DNA from: Cruorifilaria tuberocauda
Taxonomy: Eukaryota > Nematoda > Chromadorea > Rhabditida > Onchocercidae
Assembly: GCA_013365365.1 (NCBI GenBank)
Contig: JABVXU010000002.1
Span: 350,001 to 414,000 of the forward strand
Direction of reading: 5' to 3'
DNA: 64,000 nt
Shown: piece by piece, positions 50,150 through 62,700 of the stretch
Layout: every line of letters begins with the position of its first letter
Numbering within the stretch: position 1 is the first letter of the stretch
Translations under genes and position numbers: made by a program
The notes under the pieces: generated by a model
The model's database searches: none
What the model was told of the DNA's origin: nothing
The model's input: only the letters and a program-made list of their open reading frames with translations

Positions 50150-53100
50150 ATGCATACCACTTTTTGGCTGCTGCTATTGCTGGCTGGTATTGGCTAGATC
50201 ACTAATTGAATAGATTCCATCCTCTATTATTTGCGCTAAGTGTCTTTGCAGTTATTTAAAGATTTTGATCTTCCAAAATTTAATCTATTCATCAACTTTT
50301 ACTGGAAGGATCATTTCAAACATTTAATGTGGAATAATAAATAAATTGATAGAAAAAGGAAGAAAATTTTATTTTGTTCAGAAAACCGGTTTGTTTGCTA
50401 ATTCATCCCATGAAATTTATATTCTTTTCATAAGACTATTTCATAAAAATTATTTAAAAAAACGTTCCTACCAACTTCTCACAATTGATACTAGCGCTTT
50501 CAATTTTCCCCTTCTCGAATAATTCAAATTCATCATGCACTGTTAATTTAATTCAAATGTTTTGTCTAAACATGCAGCACCTTAGCACCAAATTCTGTGC
50601 ATTCTTAAATTTAAAAGAGTTCATAATCATTTAATTTAATTTCACGTCTCTGTTTTCCTTACTATTGTTAAATTCTGGTTATTTCCAAATTATCAGTGCA
50701 AAAAAGTTGATAATTTTCAGTTTTCGTAACTTCACATCAAAAATCTTGTGGAAAAAAAGTAAGTATTAAATAAACATTGTCAGAGATAACGCCCTCGTAA
50801 TGACGAGAAAATTTTCAGATAATTCTTAAATTTCTTTGTGAATTGTGTTCTAGAACGTTTTATCTGATTATTCGGACAATTCTTTGCAATCTTTGCTTTG
50901 TAGAGAGCCTTTATTCTGTGCTATTAATATTAATTAAGAAAAATTACCACAGTGGGAAAAATTTAACAATAAATCAAATTCTATGAGAATCTATCATAAC
51001 ATCATTAACAAATTCAATATATTTTTTTAAAGAATCAACCATTTTGCTGGTGGGCGATTGATATCATCGGAATATCCAAAGAAATTGATCTGTATGATAA
51101 TGGTCTCTCCGAGTTAATTGAAAATAACATTGAAGAATTATGCAATAAAACAAGTCAGGGTCGTTACGGAATTTCATTTGTTGATGTCTCTGATTCATGG
51201 TATGTCTACTGATGAAATATTCATACCAGCAGTATGTAACAGGAAATAGAATACATACTGAGTAGAACAATTTAATTGTATTGGAAATGAACAACTTCAA
51301 TTCAAGCGTTATATTTCCTCTCAATAGTCGTAAAGCGTAATCAATCATTTATCACTTCTTGTTGCATCAGCAACTGATGAACGAAAAATATTCCATTAAT
51401 GATTATTTGATGAGTATTTGAGATAAGATAATATCAGATAAGCCAAATGACGTTCTTGCTTCGGAACTCTCTTATCTTCCAATAAATTTGATTATAGGTT
51501 TATGGGAACTCTCACTGAAGTCTCTTATTACTGTTGCAACAATTGTACGGAATTTCATGTAAGAGAGTTGTTTTTTGTAATATTAATTGCATAAAATAAT
51601 ATTCCTAATTTATATATATCCTACTTTTCATAGTATCTTAAATGTTGCAGATGAAGTAAGGAATTTTGAGCATTCCATGATATAAACAGGAATGAAAAGC
51701 TTTTGCATATATTTCCAAGTTCTGTGATATCATTGATTAATTTTACTTATTAGGGTATTTTACTCAAAAATTCGCCCAAAAGCTTCATGTGAATTTATAA
51801 ATCAGAAATCATTAAATCCATAATTCATTTTTTTTCTGCTTTTGAAAAGTTCAGGAAATTTTACAGTAGTTTTGTGTAGAGTTACTCTAGGAAAAGAAAG
51901 ATCGAAGATTTGTTGGATAATTACTATAAAAAACGATTGGAACCTTTGCTCGATGCTGACAGATATTGTTTTAATACTTTTGACGACAAAGTGGTATGCG
52001 TGATTTTACTGACATTAGATTTCAAAAATTGAATTAGAAATTTTTCAATTTTCAAATAATATCATATTGTGGTAGAAAAAGATTTATTTTTTAATTGCGT
52101 ACTGTTCCAGTTAAATTTCCAAATTAATTTCACATACATTTAGATTGCAATGAACAAGAAACACTTATTTCAGAAGAATGTCGTGGATAATGCACCATGC
52201 ATATTTATCCTTAACACCAATAGTCAGATGAAAGTATATAGCGGTCCGATGTTTTGGAATAAAATTGATATGGACATTCATTATCCGAGAAATGATTTTG
52301 TCAGTCAAAATTTATTTCATCATGCATTAAATGAAAACAATCTAGAAACCATACTTTGTAACTTCTTCTTCGGAAGAGTATGACAAGGTAGCACTAATAT
52401 TATAAAAACTGATAAATACCTTAATTTTCAAGTCAACTACAGTCGTGAGCTTCACCTGGAGAGAAATGTGATGAAACCAAAATTATGAGCAGAACGCTGA
52501 CTGGAGCAATTGTGTTGTGTAACGTGTAATGTTGAAATCTTGTAAAATGCTTTTCATCAGTAAGAATTCTTCGAAATTAAAAAAATGTATTTTTAGGGTA
52601 AAATAACAGAGCTGTTTCGAGGTGGTAAGGGTTGCAACGAGAACGATATATTGGGCGTTGGTGATGGACAGTGTTTAAAACTCGAATCGACGGAAGCATA
52701 TTTTATATTTTGTTGCTGTTGGAGCAATCCATCCAACTGCACCTATGAGCCAAAAGCAAGACTTGTTGTTGAGACAAATAAGCAGACCTGGCTAAAATTA
52801 GCTAAAACTCGAAATCCTGAGGTTACACTTCGTATGGAGTCAATCGATTTTGGTAACAGAGATGTCCAGTGGTCATATCATAATTTCATCTACAGCTTTC
52901 CTAATCGTAATAGTCCTCATTCATTTCATTCATTAAAACAATCAACTTTTTATTACTTTAAAAGATACAACAAAACGTTAAATTTAGCTCTTCATTTTCC
53001 ATCTAATCTTTTAGTAGATCAATCGATTCCTTCTATCGATTTAATTGATAAACCTTTATTTTTTCCGATCTAAAATTCTTTAGAAGAGATGTAACTATGA

Positions 53101-54560
53101 ATTAACTGCTTAATCGCATATTGAATATTCTCCAGTTGACCGTAAACAATAGCTTACTAATATAAGAATCCGTTATAGAATCAAACGGAAGAGATATTCC
53201 TGGATTGAATGAACCACGTTATTACTGTTCCAAATTATTCCCTTATATCAGTTCGGACAGTCTGATTTCCTCTTCGATTAACTGGATGAGATTAACAATT
53301 GAAGAATTACCTCTGCGTTATCGATTCTGCAAATTTGCAATTTCAATTGACTTCCAAAATAATAAAGCGAAAAGGTTTGTAAGCGTAAATATTAATTATA
53401 CAGCGCTATTTAATTTCATTAAACAATTTTTCTCCTTCGATTTACAAAGAAATAATTATTCTGTCGAGAATAAATGAATCATTCTGGTATTATTAATTAT
53501 CATATTGGTTAGAATAAATCAAATATTTGCTGATCAAAAATTGGTAATTAACAAAAAAGAAAAAAAAGTATGGAAAATAATGATGGTATTTATTTCGATC
53601 ATTAAATTGAACACTTTATAATATTATGATATAGAAATAGCGAATGTGGCAAGGCATTTCTGTAAAAGTTTCTAGAAAGATATTTTTGTCACAGACTTTT
53701 TGCATATTGGTTGAGTTCGAGGCGATGAAAATTTTCGAAAGTTAATGAAATAAGAAAGTAATGGCGATGATATAAAAAGATTATTTCATCATTTTGGTAG
53801 AAATTCAAGATAGGGAATGAATAGACAGACTAAGGGATGAACAAAAAGGATGTGTGAAAGAGTTCTAAACAAAAGTTCACTCCGACATTCAATTAGCGCT
53901 GAAAACAAAATGTTAACCTTATGAACTAGCAATAAGTGCATTAGAAATGGTGAATAAGTATTAGAAAATTAGAATCTTTTATATTCTATCCTTGTAAAGC
54001 CATCATAACTTATTTTATCAAAAATAAAATTTAACTTGGCAATGTTAGCAAGCACTTTGTTAATTTAAGACAAACATATGTAACTTTTATCTTGAATTTT
54101 GTACTAAACTGTCAATTAAATGAACTTTGCTCATCCTCAGGTTTTACAAAACAGTCAAATTTTGACTGCTTGGTCTAATTCTATCGATAAATGGTCTTTT
54201 AATGACATAAAAAACGAATTACTCAATTTCAGCATTTATAATCTGAAACTATATAAACATATATTCAGGATAAAGTACAAAGTTGAACCGGACATTGAAG
54301 AGTCATGTGAAAGAGCGCAATGTAAGCATAACTCTCCAAAATGTTTATCTGATGTCTTACGTGCAAATACAGTTTTGATTCACTCGACTTGTTGCTGCGT
54401 GGGCGATTTATGTAGCACTTGGCCAGAACATACCCTTCACAGCCTTTTAAACGTGAAGACGAAATATTTTACCACGTATTGCATTTTTGCTTTTATCATT
54501 ATTTTCGAGTTTGGATTGCTTTTCAAATTTCTCAGTTTTTTTTTTAAATCTAAATTTTAA
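50150..54560 (+). CDS. cysteine-rich secreted or membrane protein with CC/CCC modules, part 1
   Basis: Unrecognised family. Exon 1 (50150-50186) encodes a clear signal peptide, MHTTFWLLLLLAG. It joins 50722-50759 and then 51033-51199, 51498-51558, 51880-51993, 52144-52377, 52597-52906, 53179-53377 and 54141 onward, all in phase. The lumenal part shows repeated, very divergent modules. Each ends in a hydrophobic strand with clustered cysteines: SYYCCNNCTEF near 51520, YFIFCCCWSNPSNC near 52710, and STCCCVGDLC near 54390. This recalls the CC-x-D-x-C end of three-finger (Ly6-like) and nematode ET modules, but is not a confident match. From 54458 an open stretch encodes a hydrophobic run, YCIFAFIIIFEFGLLFKFL, and a stop at 54558-54560. 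This may be a transmembrane anchor with a short tail. Alternatively a 50 bp intron (54535-54584) links it to the next exon. Confidence 0.5.
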
Positions 54561-54584
54561 TCTTACTTCATTTTTTTTTTTCAG

Positions 54585-57500
54585 TAGCAAAAGTGAAATT
54601 CTTTTTTAGCCCTTTCGATTCATGTTTCTATCAAAAAACAACCTATTTGAGAAGCTCTTTATTTGAACCTGACGAATGCGTGAGAAATTTTGATTTCCGA
54701 TTTCGGGAAGAAATATTTATAGATGAACGCAAACTGATCACATATAGATTTGCTCACAAAACTCTCAAAGCAAAGGATGATAGGTAAATTTATTTCGAAT
54801 GTTTGCTCATATTGAAATTTAAATTTGGCATACAATTTAAACCTATTGTACCTAAAGGATTGAAACTGACTTTTCATTGTGGAAGTTATCAGCAAATCAC
54901 AGCAAATTTTGTAAATTATTTTGATCCTATTCATGAACAGCACTGTCCACTTGCTTATCACGCATGTATTCAGGAAAAAGTGACCAAATACAAATACGGA
55001 ATCTTGTTTTCTATTATTCCTTTATTTTAAAGATTAGAATACGATTCGATTGCCTCCTGTAGTCACCTTGATAGCATATGTTATTAATGTTATTATGTTA
55101 TTAAGTAGAATGAGAAGATTCGAAGATTCGAAAGTAATTTGTTTGAGTTTAAATGAATATTCAGAAAACGGGGAATAATGAAATTATTTTAATTTTTTAT
55201 TTTCTCCCTTCAAATTTCAAGTTCCCATTCAGTGGATTACTGATAATTATCAAGAACTGAACTGTAGATACTACCAGCATTTACTGGATAATTTAGACAA
55301 GAATGCTAGATTTTTGAACTCTACGACGTAACTCCTTTATGAACTATAATGGCGAAAATGCTGAGTGAATTTTTCAGTCATTTCTATCTATAAACTTTCC
55401 TCATTTTTCTATTTGCTAATTTCATCAAGTGAAAGTTTTAGTACCTTAAACTAGTCTTCATTCTACTCAATTATAAATTGCAATTTTTAAAATAAACTAT
55501 CCCAAACATAAATTTATGGTACTTTTTAATCCTTTAGTTTTAATTAATTAAGAGGATTTCGAATGACTATTTGTATTCTTTTTTGTTATTAAGAAGTTTA
55601 ATGAATAGTCGTAAAAGAAATTCTTTAATTATTTTAGGAATTCATGTGGATAAATTGGCCATAGTTTTAAAAAACAAAATTTGCGAAAACACTGAACAAA
55701 GTAATAAAAATCGATACTTGATATTGAAATATAATTATTTGTTTTATTTGCACTTAATATCATGATAGCAATTAAAGATCATAAAGAAGAAACTTGTCAA
55801 TTTTCTAGTATATAGAGAATTTATAAACTTCATGCTTTTGACCTTCTGACATTTATACCACTTTTAAAGATAAGAAACTTGAAAACTTAGATTTGAAATA
55901 GACTAATTCTGTTAGCTATTAAGGGGTCGATAAATTATTAACGGTTTTTATTCTTTCAATCAACAGATTTCATTATTCTTTCTCTTTCACTCATTCTAGA
56001 CAAGACAAGCATATGAAATGAAGAGTAAATTAATTTATTAAAATATTTATTAAAACATTTATAAAATCATTTGTTAAAAATAACTGATATATTAATGATA
56101 ACAGATATTTTTAATTAATTGTGGAAGAGCAGAAATGGCAAAGCAATAAGAATAAGTATTTTGTGCTAACTCATTCAAACATTCTCTTATTCTCCATTAT
56201 ATTTCCAGAAATTGTTTGTTATCATTGTAGGAAACAACTATCATGTGCGGTTTATCAAACAAACACATTGAATGATCCATACTGCCATTTGAAAAAAAAT
56301 TATGAAAGCGAAAGAAGCATTTTACAGTATTATAATTGCAAATGTGATGTTAAAAAAACAGCAAAATCAGTAAGTTCATCATCGATATTTATCAGACAAT
56401 GCATATTTTGCTAACGTACTTAAAATGAAGCCCAATGTTAATTAAAGACATCATAGCAACTGCTATCTAAACCTTTTTAATCTCTCCTCAAATCCATAAC
56501 AAAAATATTTTCATTTTGTAACAATTCAAAAGAAAAAAAGCCTTTACATTATGTAATACTTATGAATACGGATGTATGGTTAAGTTACTTTCAATCCAAT
56601 AACGACATCCGTCGTATTTTTTGAATTTAGGAAAAATGCGATTCTGGTTTTGATTCTGAATTATTACTGGAGTCAGCGAATTGGACTAAACCAACTTGTT
56701 TTTTTACCGGTATCACTGGTCGTCGATATGTATTTACTTCTGAAAAACAAATTAGCTTACATGAAGGTTCTGAAGAGGTTTGCTGATTATGCTTGTTAGT
56801 AACAACTTCCCAAGAAGAAATTGATGGTGAAACAGACGTAAACTTGGCAATAAAAGGAAAAAAAATTTCACATTGAAATGGCTATAATAATTTTGCTTTC
56901 TTTCAGGAAACAGATGAAACACCGCTTTGTGCAATGGCCTTAACAATTAGCAGTTCCGGCTTATTTTATAGGTTTTACAAATCGCGCTATTCTCAATTCC
57001 AAGAGGAAGTTGCATCAAGAAAACGTTTTTTTGTAACTAAACGAGACAATCACACAACTTATACAACATTGTGTCAATCAAACAAAACCGTTCCATGTAA
57101 CAGTACGTCTCTACTCTATTTAACTTTTCTCGAAACAGAAATAAATCGATGATAGAATTTGGCTTTCTTCATTAGCTGATCAGATAGATATCAATTATAA
57201 GTAATACAGTTTCGATTTACTGTAGAACTATTGATTAAATTGAAAGGATGAAGAGCTTAACTGGATTTATACAGTAATCTGTTAACTTTCTATATGGAAA
57301 GTATCATTTTTTTTTTGCAGATATACAAAATTTAATGTCCCATCATCTAAGCTATTCGATACGTTTTCATTCCAAAACAAAAAAACCACAATCTTATCAT
57401 CAATGTGCTGTTTCTAGTAAGGCGGAGACAAGGATAGAAAAATGCTCGTCAATAGGCGGTTGCTTCACATTCAGTTATCTTAATTCACCTGAAAAACTGG

Positions 57501-58711
57501 TTAGTGAAAATTAACTTCACTTTCATTGATTTCCTTATGATTTTATTAATTACATAAAGAACTCTACTACGATACTATCATCACCATTTATCAGTAAGAC
57601 ATATGGAATGCCGTATGCTGAATTTTGGTAACAATTGGTAATAAGTGATGAAACATAATTAGTTAGTAAATTTAGATGATTAAAAGCATTAATTAATGAT
57701 TTCAGATAATCAAAAGGGAAAGTAACTTCTGGTATTTTTTCCATTAATTGAGAGTCGTGGTGATAATAAATGTCTAGGACACGAGATTTAAAAAATCTTT
57801 CATTGAATGGACTCATTGGAATTTTATTGAAAGAATTATAGAAATGTATCACTGTTGAATTAATATTTCTATGATACAATCGGATCAGATATCCGTTTTA
57901 GACTGGCTGTGTAGACAAAATACCAGCACTAGTGAAAATATCACCTGACTTATCACCTCTTCTATGGTGTCTTCAAAAAACTTCTCATGAGAACAGATGC
58001 AGAGCCTATACAGGAATCACCAATGTGGTAACAAGCGGAACTTTATGTTGCTGTTACAAAGATTGCTTCATCACGTTTGTATCCTTCGTCATTAATTTTT
58101 CAAGCTAAAAATTCTGAATAGACTTTCAGAAAATTGATAAGTTTAGGATATTGAGACATGGCAAAGATGTTTTTAAAAGTTTGAAAGTACCAGTACTGGA
58201 CAGACGTCTGAGATACCTTCAACATGCCAAAATATAATAACCGTCAAGTAATGTGTACCAGTCAGCCTAATGTTGGATAACCTTAACGATTTCATTTGCC
58301 TAAATTCCATACTTTCTTCGTCGTTGTTACAATTAATATCAATGAGTGATGTCCGAAACGATTAGGAGTACCTATTCTAATGATCCAATCCGTGCGACGG
58401 TTAAATATTAGAACCATTGTTCAAAATCCTTTATTTGCAAGAGTAAAAAAAAAATAGTTCTTTAGTTCATACCTACATTTCTAAAACTTAACCAATGTCT
58501 CCTCTAATTTAACAAATTAAAAACTTAGCAACAGATCATTAAACAACCTATATAGTTAAAACTTTAGCATGGATGAAGAATACGGTTTCAACCCTTTTGA
58601 AAGTGTATTATAGCAGCTTGATGATTATGTTTCACTTTTTTTGCTGTATTTCCTTATATAATTAGACGTACGAATGGACCCTATTCCCATAAAAGTTCCG
58701 AAATGTGTTAA
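54585..58711 (+). CDS. cysteine-rich module protein, part 2 (same gene or tandem relative)
   Basis: A run of exons on the same strand without a signal peptide of its own: 54585-54783 (CFYQKTTYLRSS), a segment near 54840-55027 (TFHCGSYQQITANF), 55222-55327 (ELNCRYYQHLLDNL), 55638-55700, 56209-56369 (IVCYHCRKQLSCAVYQ), 56631-56777, 56907-57102, 57321-57499 (KCSSIGGCFTFSYL), 57902-58074 (SGTLCCCYKDCFIT) and 58666-58711 with the stop. From 55638 to the end every junction is in phase. The joins among the first three pieces do not agree in phase, so exons may be missing there, or the copy may be damaged or misassembled. The last full module has the same CCC-x3-C end as part 1. It reads as a continuation, or an adjacent duplicate, of the same extracellular protein type. 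Role unknown. Confidence 0.45.
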
Positions 58712-59729
58712 AACATTCCAATGGATGTATTTCATGCACAGTTTACGACCAACATTTCATCGTAAAAGTATGATTATTTGCTGTATCTGGTAAAAAAAAA
58801 ACATTTGGGATGTCACAAGCAATTTAAACTGCGCTTGGAAGCCTGATATCCACATCAAATTCAGCAACAAAAGTTCAGTTACAAAATGACATTCGAGAAG
58901 TTTGACTTATAAATACGTGTAAAAAATAAATTTCCCTCGGATATTAATATTAAACTTATTCGTTGAAGGTTTAGTTATAATTAATAAATAAATTTAAAAT
59001 ACAAAAAGAGGTAAATATATTTTTTTACTTCAAACTTATTATATACTACATATAGCCACAAAAACAGATATTGCTCCTAAAAAACATCTATTTGTAATTT
59101 CACCTACAACTCCTAAATAATATCTATAATGATAATTAAGAACGAAAATACAATGGTTTTCAGATAATGTCTGATCAAATTAACAAAAATTAATGAAAAT
59201 GAAGGAGAGGGTCATGAACGGCAAGCATATGTCAATAAAGTGTAATTAAATGTGAAAAAGACAGCTTAGATAAACTTATCACTATGTCGATCAATGACAA
59301 TTGGATAAGTACTTTCAAGAGTTACAGTAAACTGAAAATAATTATTAAATTCTGTACAAAACCCATATAACATAACTAGAAATTTCCGACTAGAAACTAG
59401 ATAATTTCATTGATGGAGCATAAATTAAAACTATTTCTTGATTACTATCTGCTTTAATTCTAACATATCCTTAAAACATAGAAGCCTAGATCATACAAGG
59501 AAAAAAATTTGGAGGGATTGAAACAGCTGAAAAATTCAGAATTGGAACATCTAAAATTTTATTAACATCAATAAAGAACACTTTTAAAATATAGCAAAAA
59601 CACAAACGAAGAATAAAGTTAGATCTTCATAAAAACTTTAAATCCTTTATAATTAAATAATTTTTTGGATACTTTTCGAGCAACTTTCAAGTTTAAAACG
59701 TTGAATTCCTAGATGACGTGTGCAGTCAT
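58712..59729. other. region between two convergent genes
   Basis: About 1 kb of AT-rich DNA between the end of the cysteine-rich gene and the end of TEX2. It should hold the 3' untranslated regions and polyadenylation sites of both. No coding frame or structured RNA was seen. Confidence 0.4.
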
Positions 59730-62700
59730 TCAGCAATTATACCCACTATTCAAAAGTTCATTACCACTCATTACAGGAATAATTAGATCGTCCATATTTG
59801 GACAAACCAAATTCTTTTCTAACAATAAACGAAGCTTATTTTCAATCCAGCTGGAAACAGTACCCATATCAACCAATCTGTCGCCCACTTGGGGAACACT
59901 TTTGATCGAAAGTTCCGGAGGAGCACGGAATGCATACCTGAAACTATCAATTTGAACCTCAACTCTCCATGAAATTTTTTTTCTAACACTTTACAGGCAA
60001 GATTTCAAAAAAAAAAATAAATAAAACCACTAAATAAGTAATAAAAAGATTTACCACAATCTGTCGGAAGGAGGTGGTGGAATGTTGATTGCCAGAGTGC
60101 CCTCTAAGCGTATTACATCGACATTTAGCAATAAACGTGTTGAAGATATACCCTCCATCATCTAAATTGCAACAAATACTTTCTGCGAAGTTATGCTTCC
60201 AAATTCGTCTATTAGAAACAAAAAATCATGAGCTATGAAGATGAATATATGAGAGAAAATGGGAAAAGTCTTGAATGTTTATTACTCGGAAAAGTGGAAC
60301 ACTAAAAGATGATCAATAAAAACTGAAGACATATAGACAATGATTGAATCCTTATATATCACAAAAAGATCATGTATATCATCCATGCAATTCAATGCAA
60401 TAAAAAATTAGAACTAAAGAAAATACAACGAATTTTAAAACAAACCTTTTTTACAGGAAGAAATTCGGAGGCACCTTGAAATATATTACTGCTAGCTATT
60501 TTATCAACCACATTCAGCAACTTCTTACCTGTACTTTCTTTGGTAACCTGATTTCTGCAAAACATACATTTTAAGGAGGGAAATCTAATCCAAACCTATT
60601 CAGACTTAGAATTCTAAATGAAAAATATTACTGAGAACATGTTTGATTTTGAAATATTGCCAAAAGAACTGACTTCTCCATTTTGGAACCAAAATCTTCA
60701 TCTGGACTGCTTTCAGGCGATTCTGGAAGATCCGAATCAGAATAGTGATGAACACGTGCCGGAATTTTCACTTTGTTAATCTAAATTTAAAATAACTACA
60801 ACATTCTCTGAATATCCCAATTTGATGCAAATTTAAATTACCTCTTTGCATGCTTTATTCTTGTGCATTCCTTCTTTCAATCTCATTAAATTGACTTTTG
60901 TTTCCAAGGTCAAATGGATTTTACCACGGTACTTCAACTACAAAAGGAAGAATAGACTTTTATTTGTTATACCAATGATATATAATTTTATTCTATCTTA
61001 AATCAATTAAATTTATTGAAAATAACTGAAAATTGAAGAAAATGGCTTAAGTCTACATCCAAAACTGAATTTCTCGTATTAATTAAAATACGCGGCAGAA
61101 ACCTCAAAATCAATCCAAAGCCCCCAGTCATCCAAAACAGGTGAATGAACAGCGATAATTTCAGGTGGAATAGTGCCCAAATCCAAATTTGAAAGCTCCA
61201 GAGTTTCAATAAAATATGGCAACTGAAAACAAGCGAAATTATTTCATCTAATCTGAGAAGCAGATTACCAAAACAACCAGTAATTTAGTCCAAAATTAAA
61301 TATTATCAAATTGAAATCAGTTAATAAAAGAATAAATAAAAATCTAAGTACCTATTTTTTCCAACAAATTTCGTTGAAATTTAATAAATTTGTTTGAATT
61401 CAGCTTTTAGCTGTTGTTCTCTCTAATTGTTCCTTTCTTCAAGTTGATAATATACTTGGAAAAATGATTAATAGTTGATAAAGAATTAGTATAAGCGCAA
61501 AACAAAATATTTCACAAAAATTGTAAACTAACATGAAGAGTGGCTAATTTAGACTGAATTTTCTCCTGCACTTGCTTACACCAGTGTGTATCTCGACAAA
61601 AATCATAAAATATTCTGGAACATATTTTACAATAAAAAGAGCACGCATTCATATCATGTATAGATATTTGCAACAAAACCATTATGGAATTGAATGTAAA
61701 ATAATCAAATGGCAAGAATTAGACTCTTACCTAGCAGCTAAAGCATTTACAGACGTAACAAGCTGTGAACCAGTATCAGCTTTTCCTGGATTCCATTTGT
61801 TACGTCCTAAATCCATATATACGTTGCCGTCAGTTTGTTTTTCGCTCCCTTCGCGTGAAATTTTGAGAATTTCATCAATACATCTAAGCAGGAATGAAAC
61901 AGCTGAATTTGAAAAAATAATATCGAGAAATTAATGAAAAAACTTGTAATTTCGAAAAGTATAAAATAAAGCTAAGCTTCATACTTATTGAATTGAACAC
62001 GGTTGCTGACGTAAAGAGAATACTCCAAACTCAATTTCGTCGGGTCCGTATCCACAGCTGACAGAGGAAACGAAAAACGCCGATCTGATGAAACTTCTTT
62101 CACATCGCTTCTTGGAAGCTACAACATAATTTTCTATATCAAAAAATCCAGTTACTTAATATATATATAATATATATCAACTCCATTAATCAACACTTCT
62201 GCAAACTATCTTTGGGAACTATTCTGTTGCCTTTAAAATTGATTCATTTACTGCCAATCATCTGTTCACTAACTGTTTCATTTTATTTACGTTAAAATTC
62301 TCAAATTTTATTGATTTAACTTTATTTAGTACAAGGCATTATTTAGTACAACTAATAATGAATGAGATTTCAAATTCAATTTTATAAGACCATTCATAAA
62401 TTCAAAGCAGAAATCATCTAAACCGTTATTTCTACGGAGGCAATCCCGGTGCTGTATTGACTACACGCTTCTCGTAACCTGCAATAATTCAATTGTTGCA
62501 ACTGAAATAAGAGAAACATATAAGGATCGATTATCGATTAGACGATCAATAAAAGAAACTGTCTGATAGGCGACAAACTAAAAATACGCCAGAAGATCAA
62601 ATTTTAATGAAACGATCAAGAAAACAATACGCAAATGTAATTCTGAAAGTGATTATAAGCACGTTTATTTGTGATGTGTTCATAATCACTTTAAAACTTT

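Noticed and set aside
59713..59955. Plus-strand open frame overlapping the TEX2 end
   Set aside because: It is the shadow of the last TEX2 exon on the minus strand, which encodes clearly family-like sequence.
61572..61934. Plus-strand 120-codon open frame
   Set aside because: It overlaps two TEX2 exons on the other strand and the intron between them; it is a chance opposite-strand frame.
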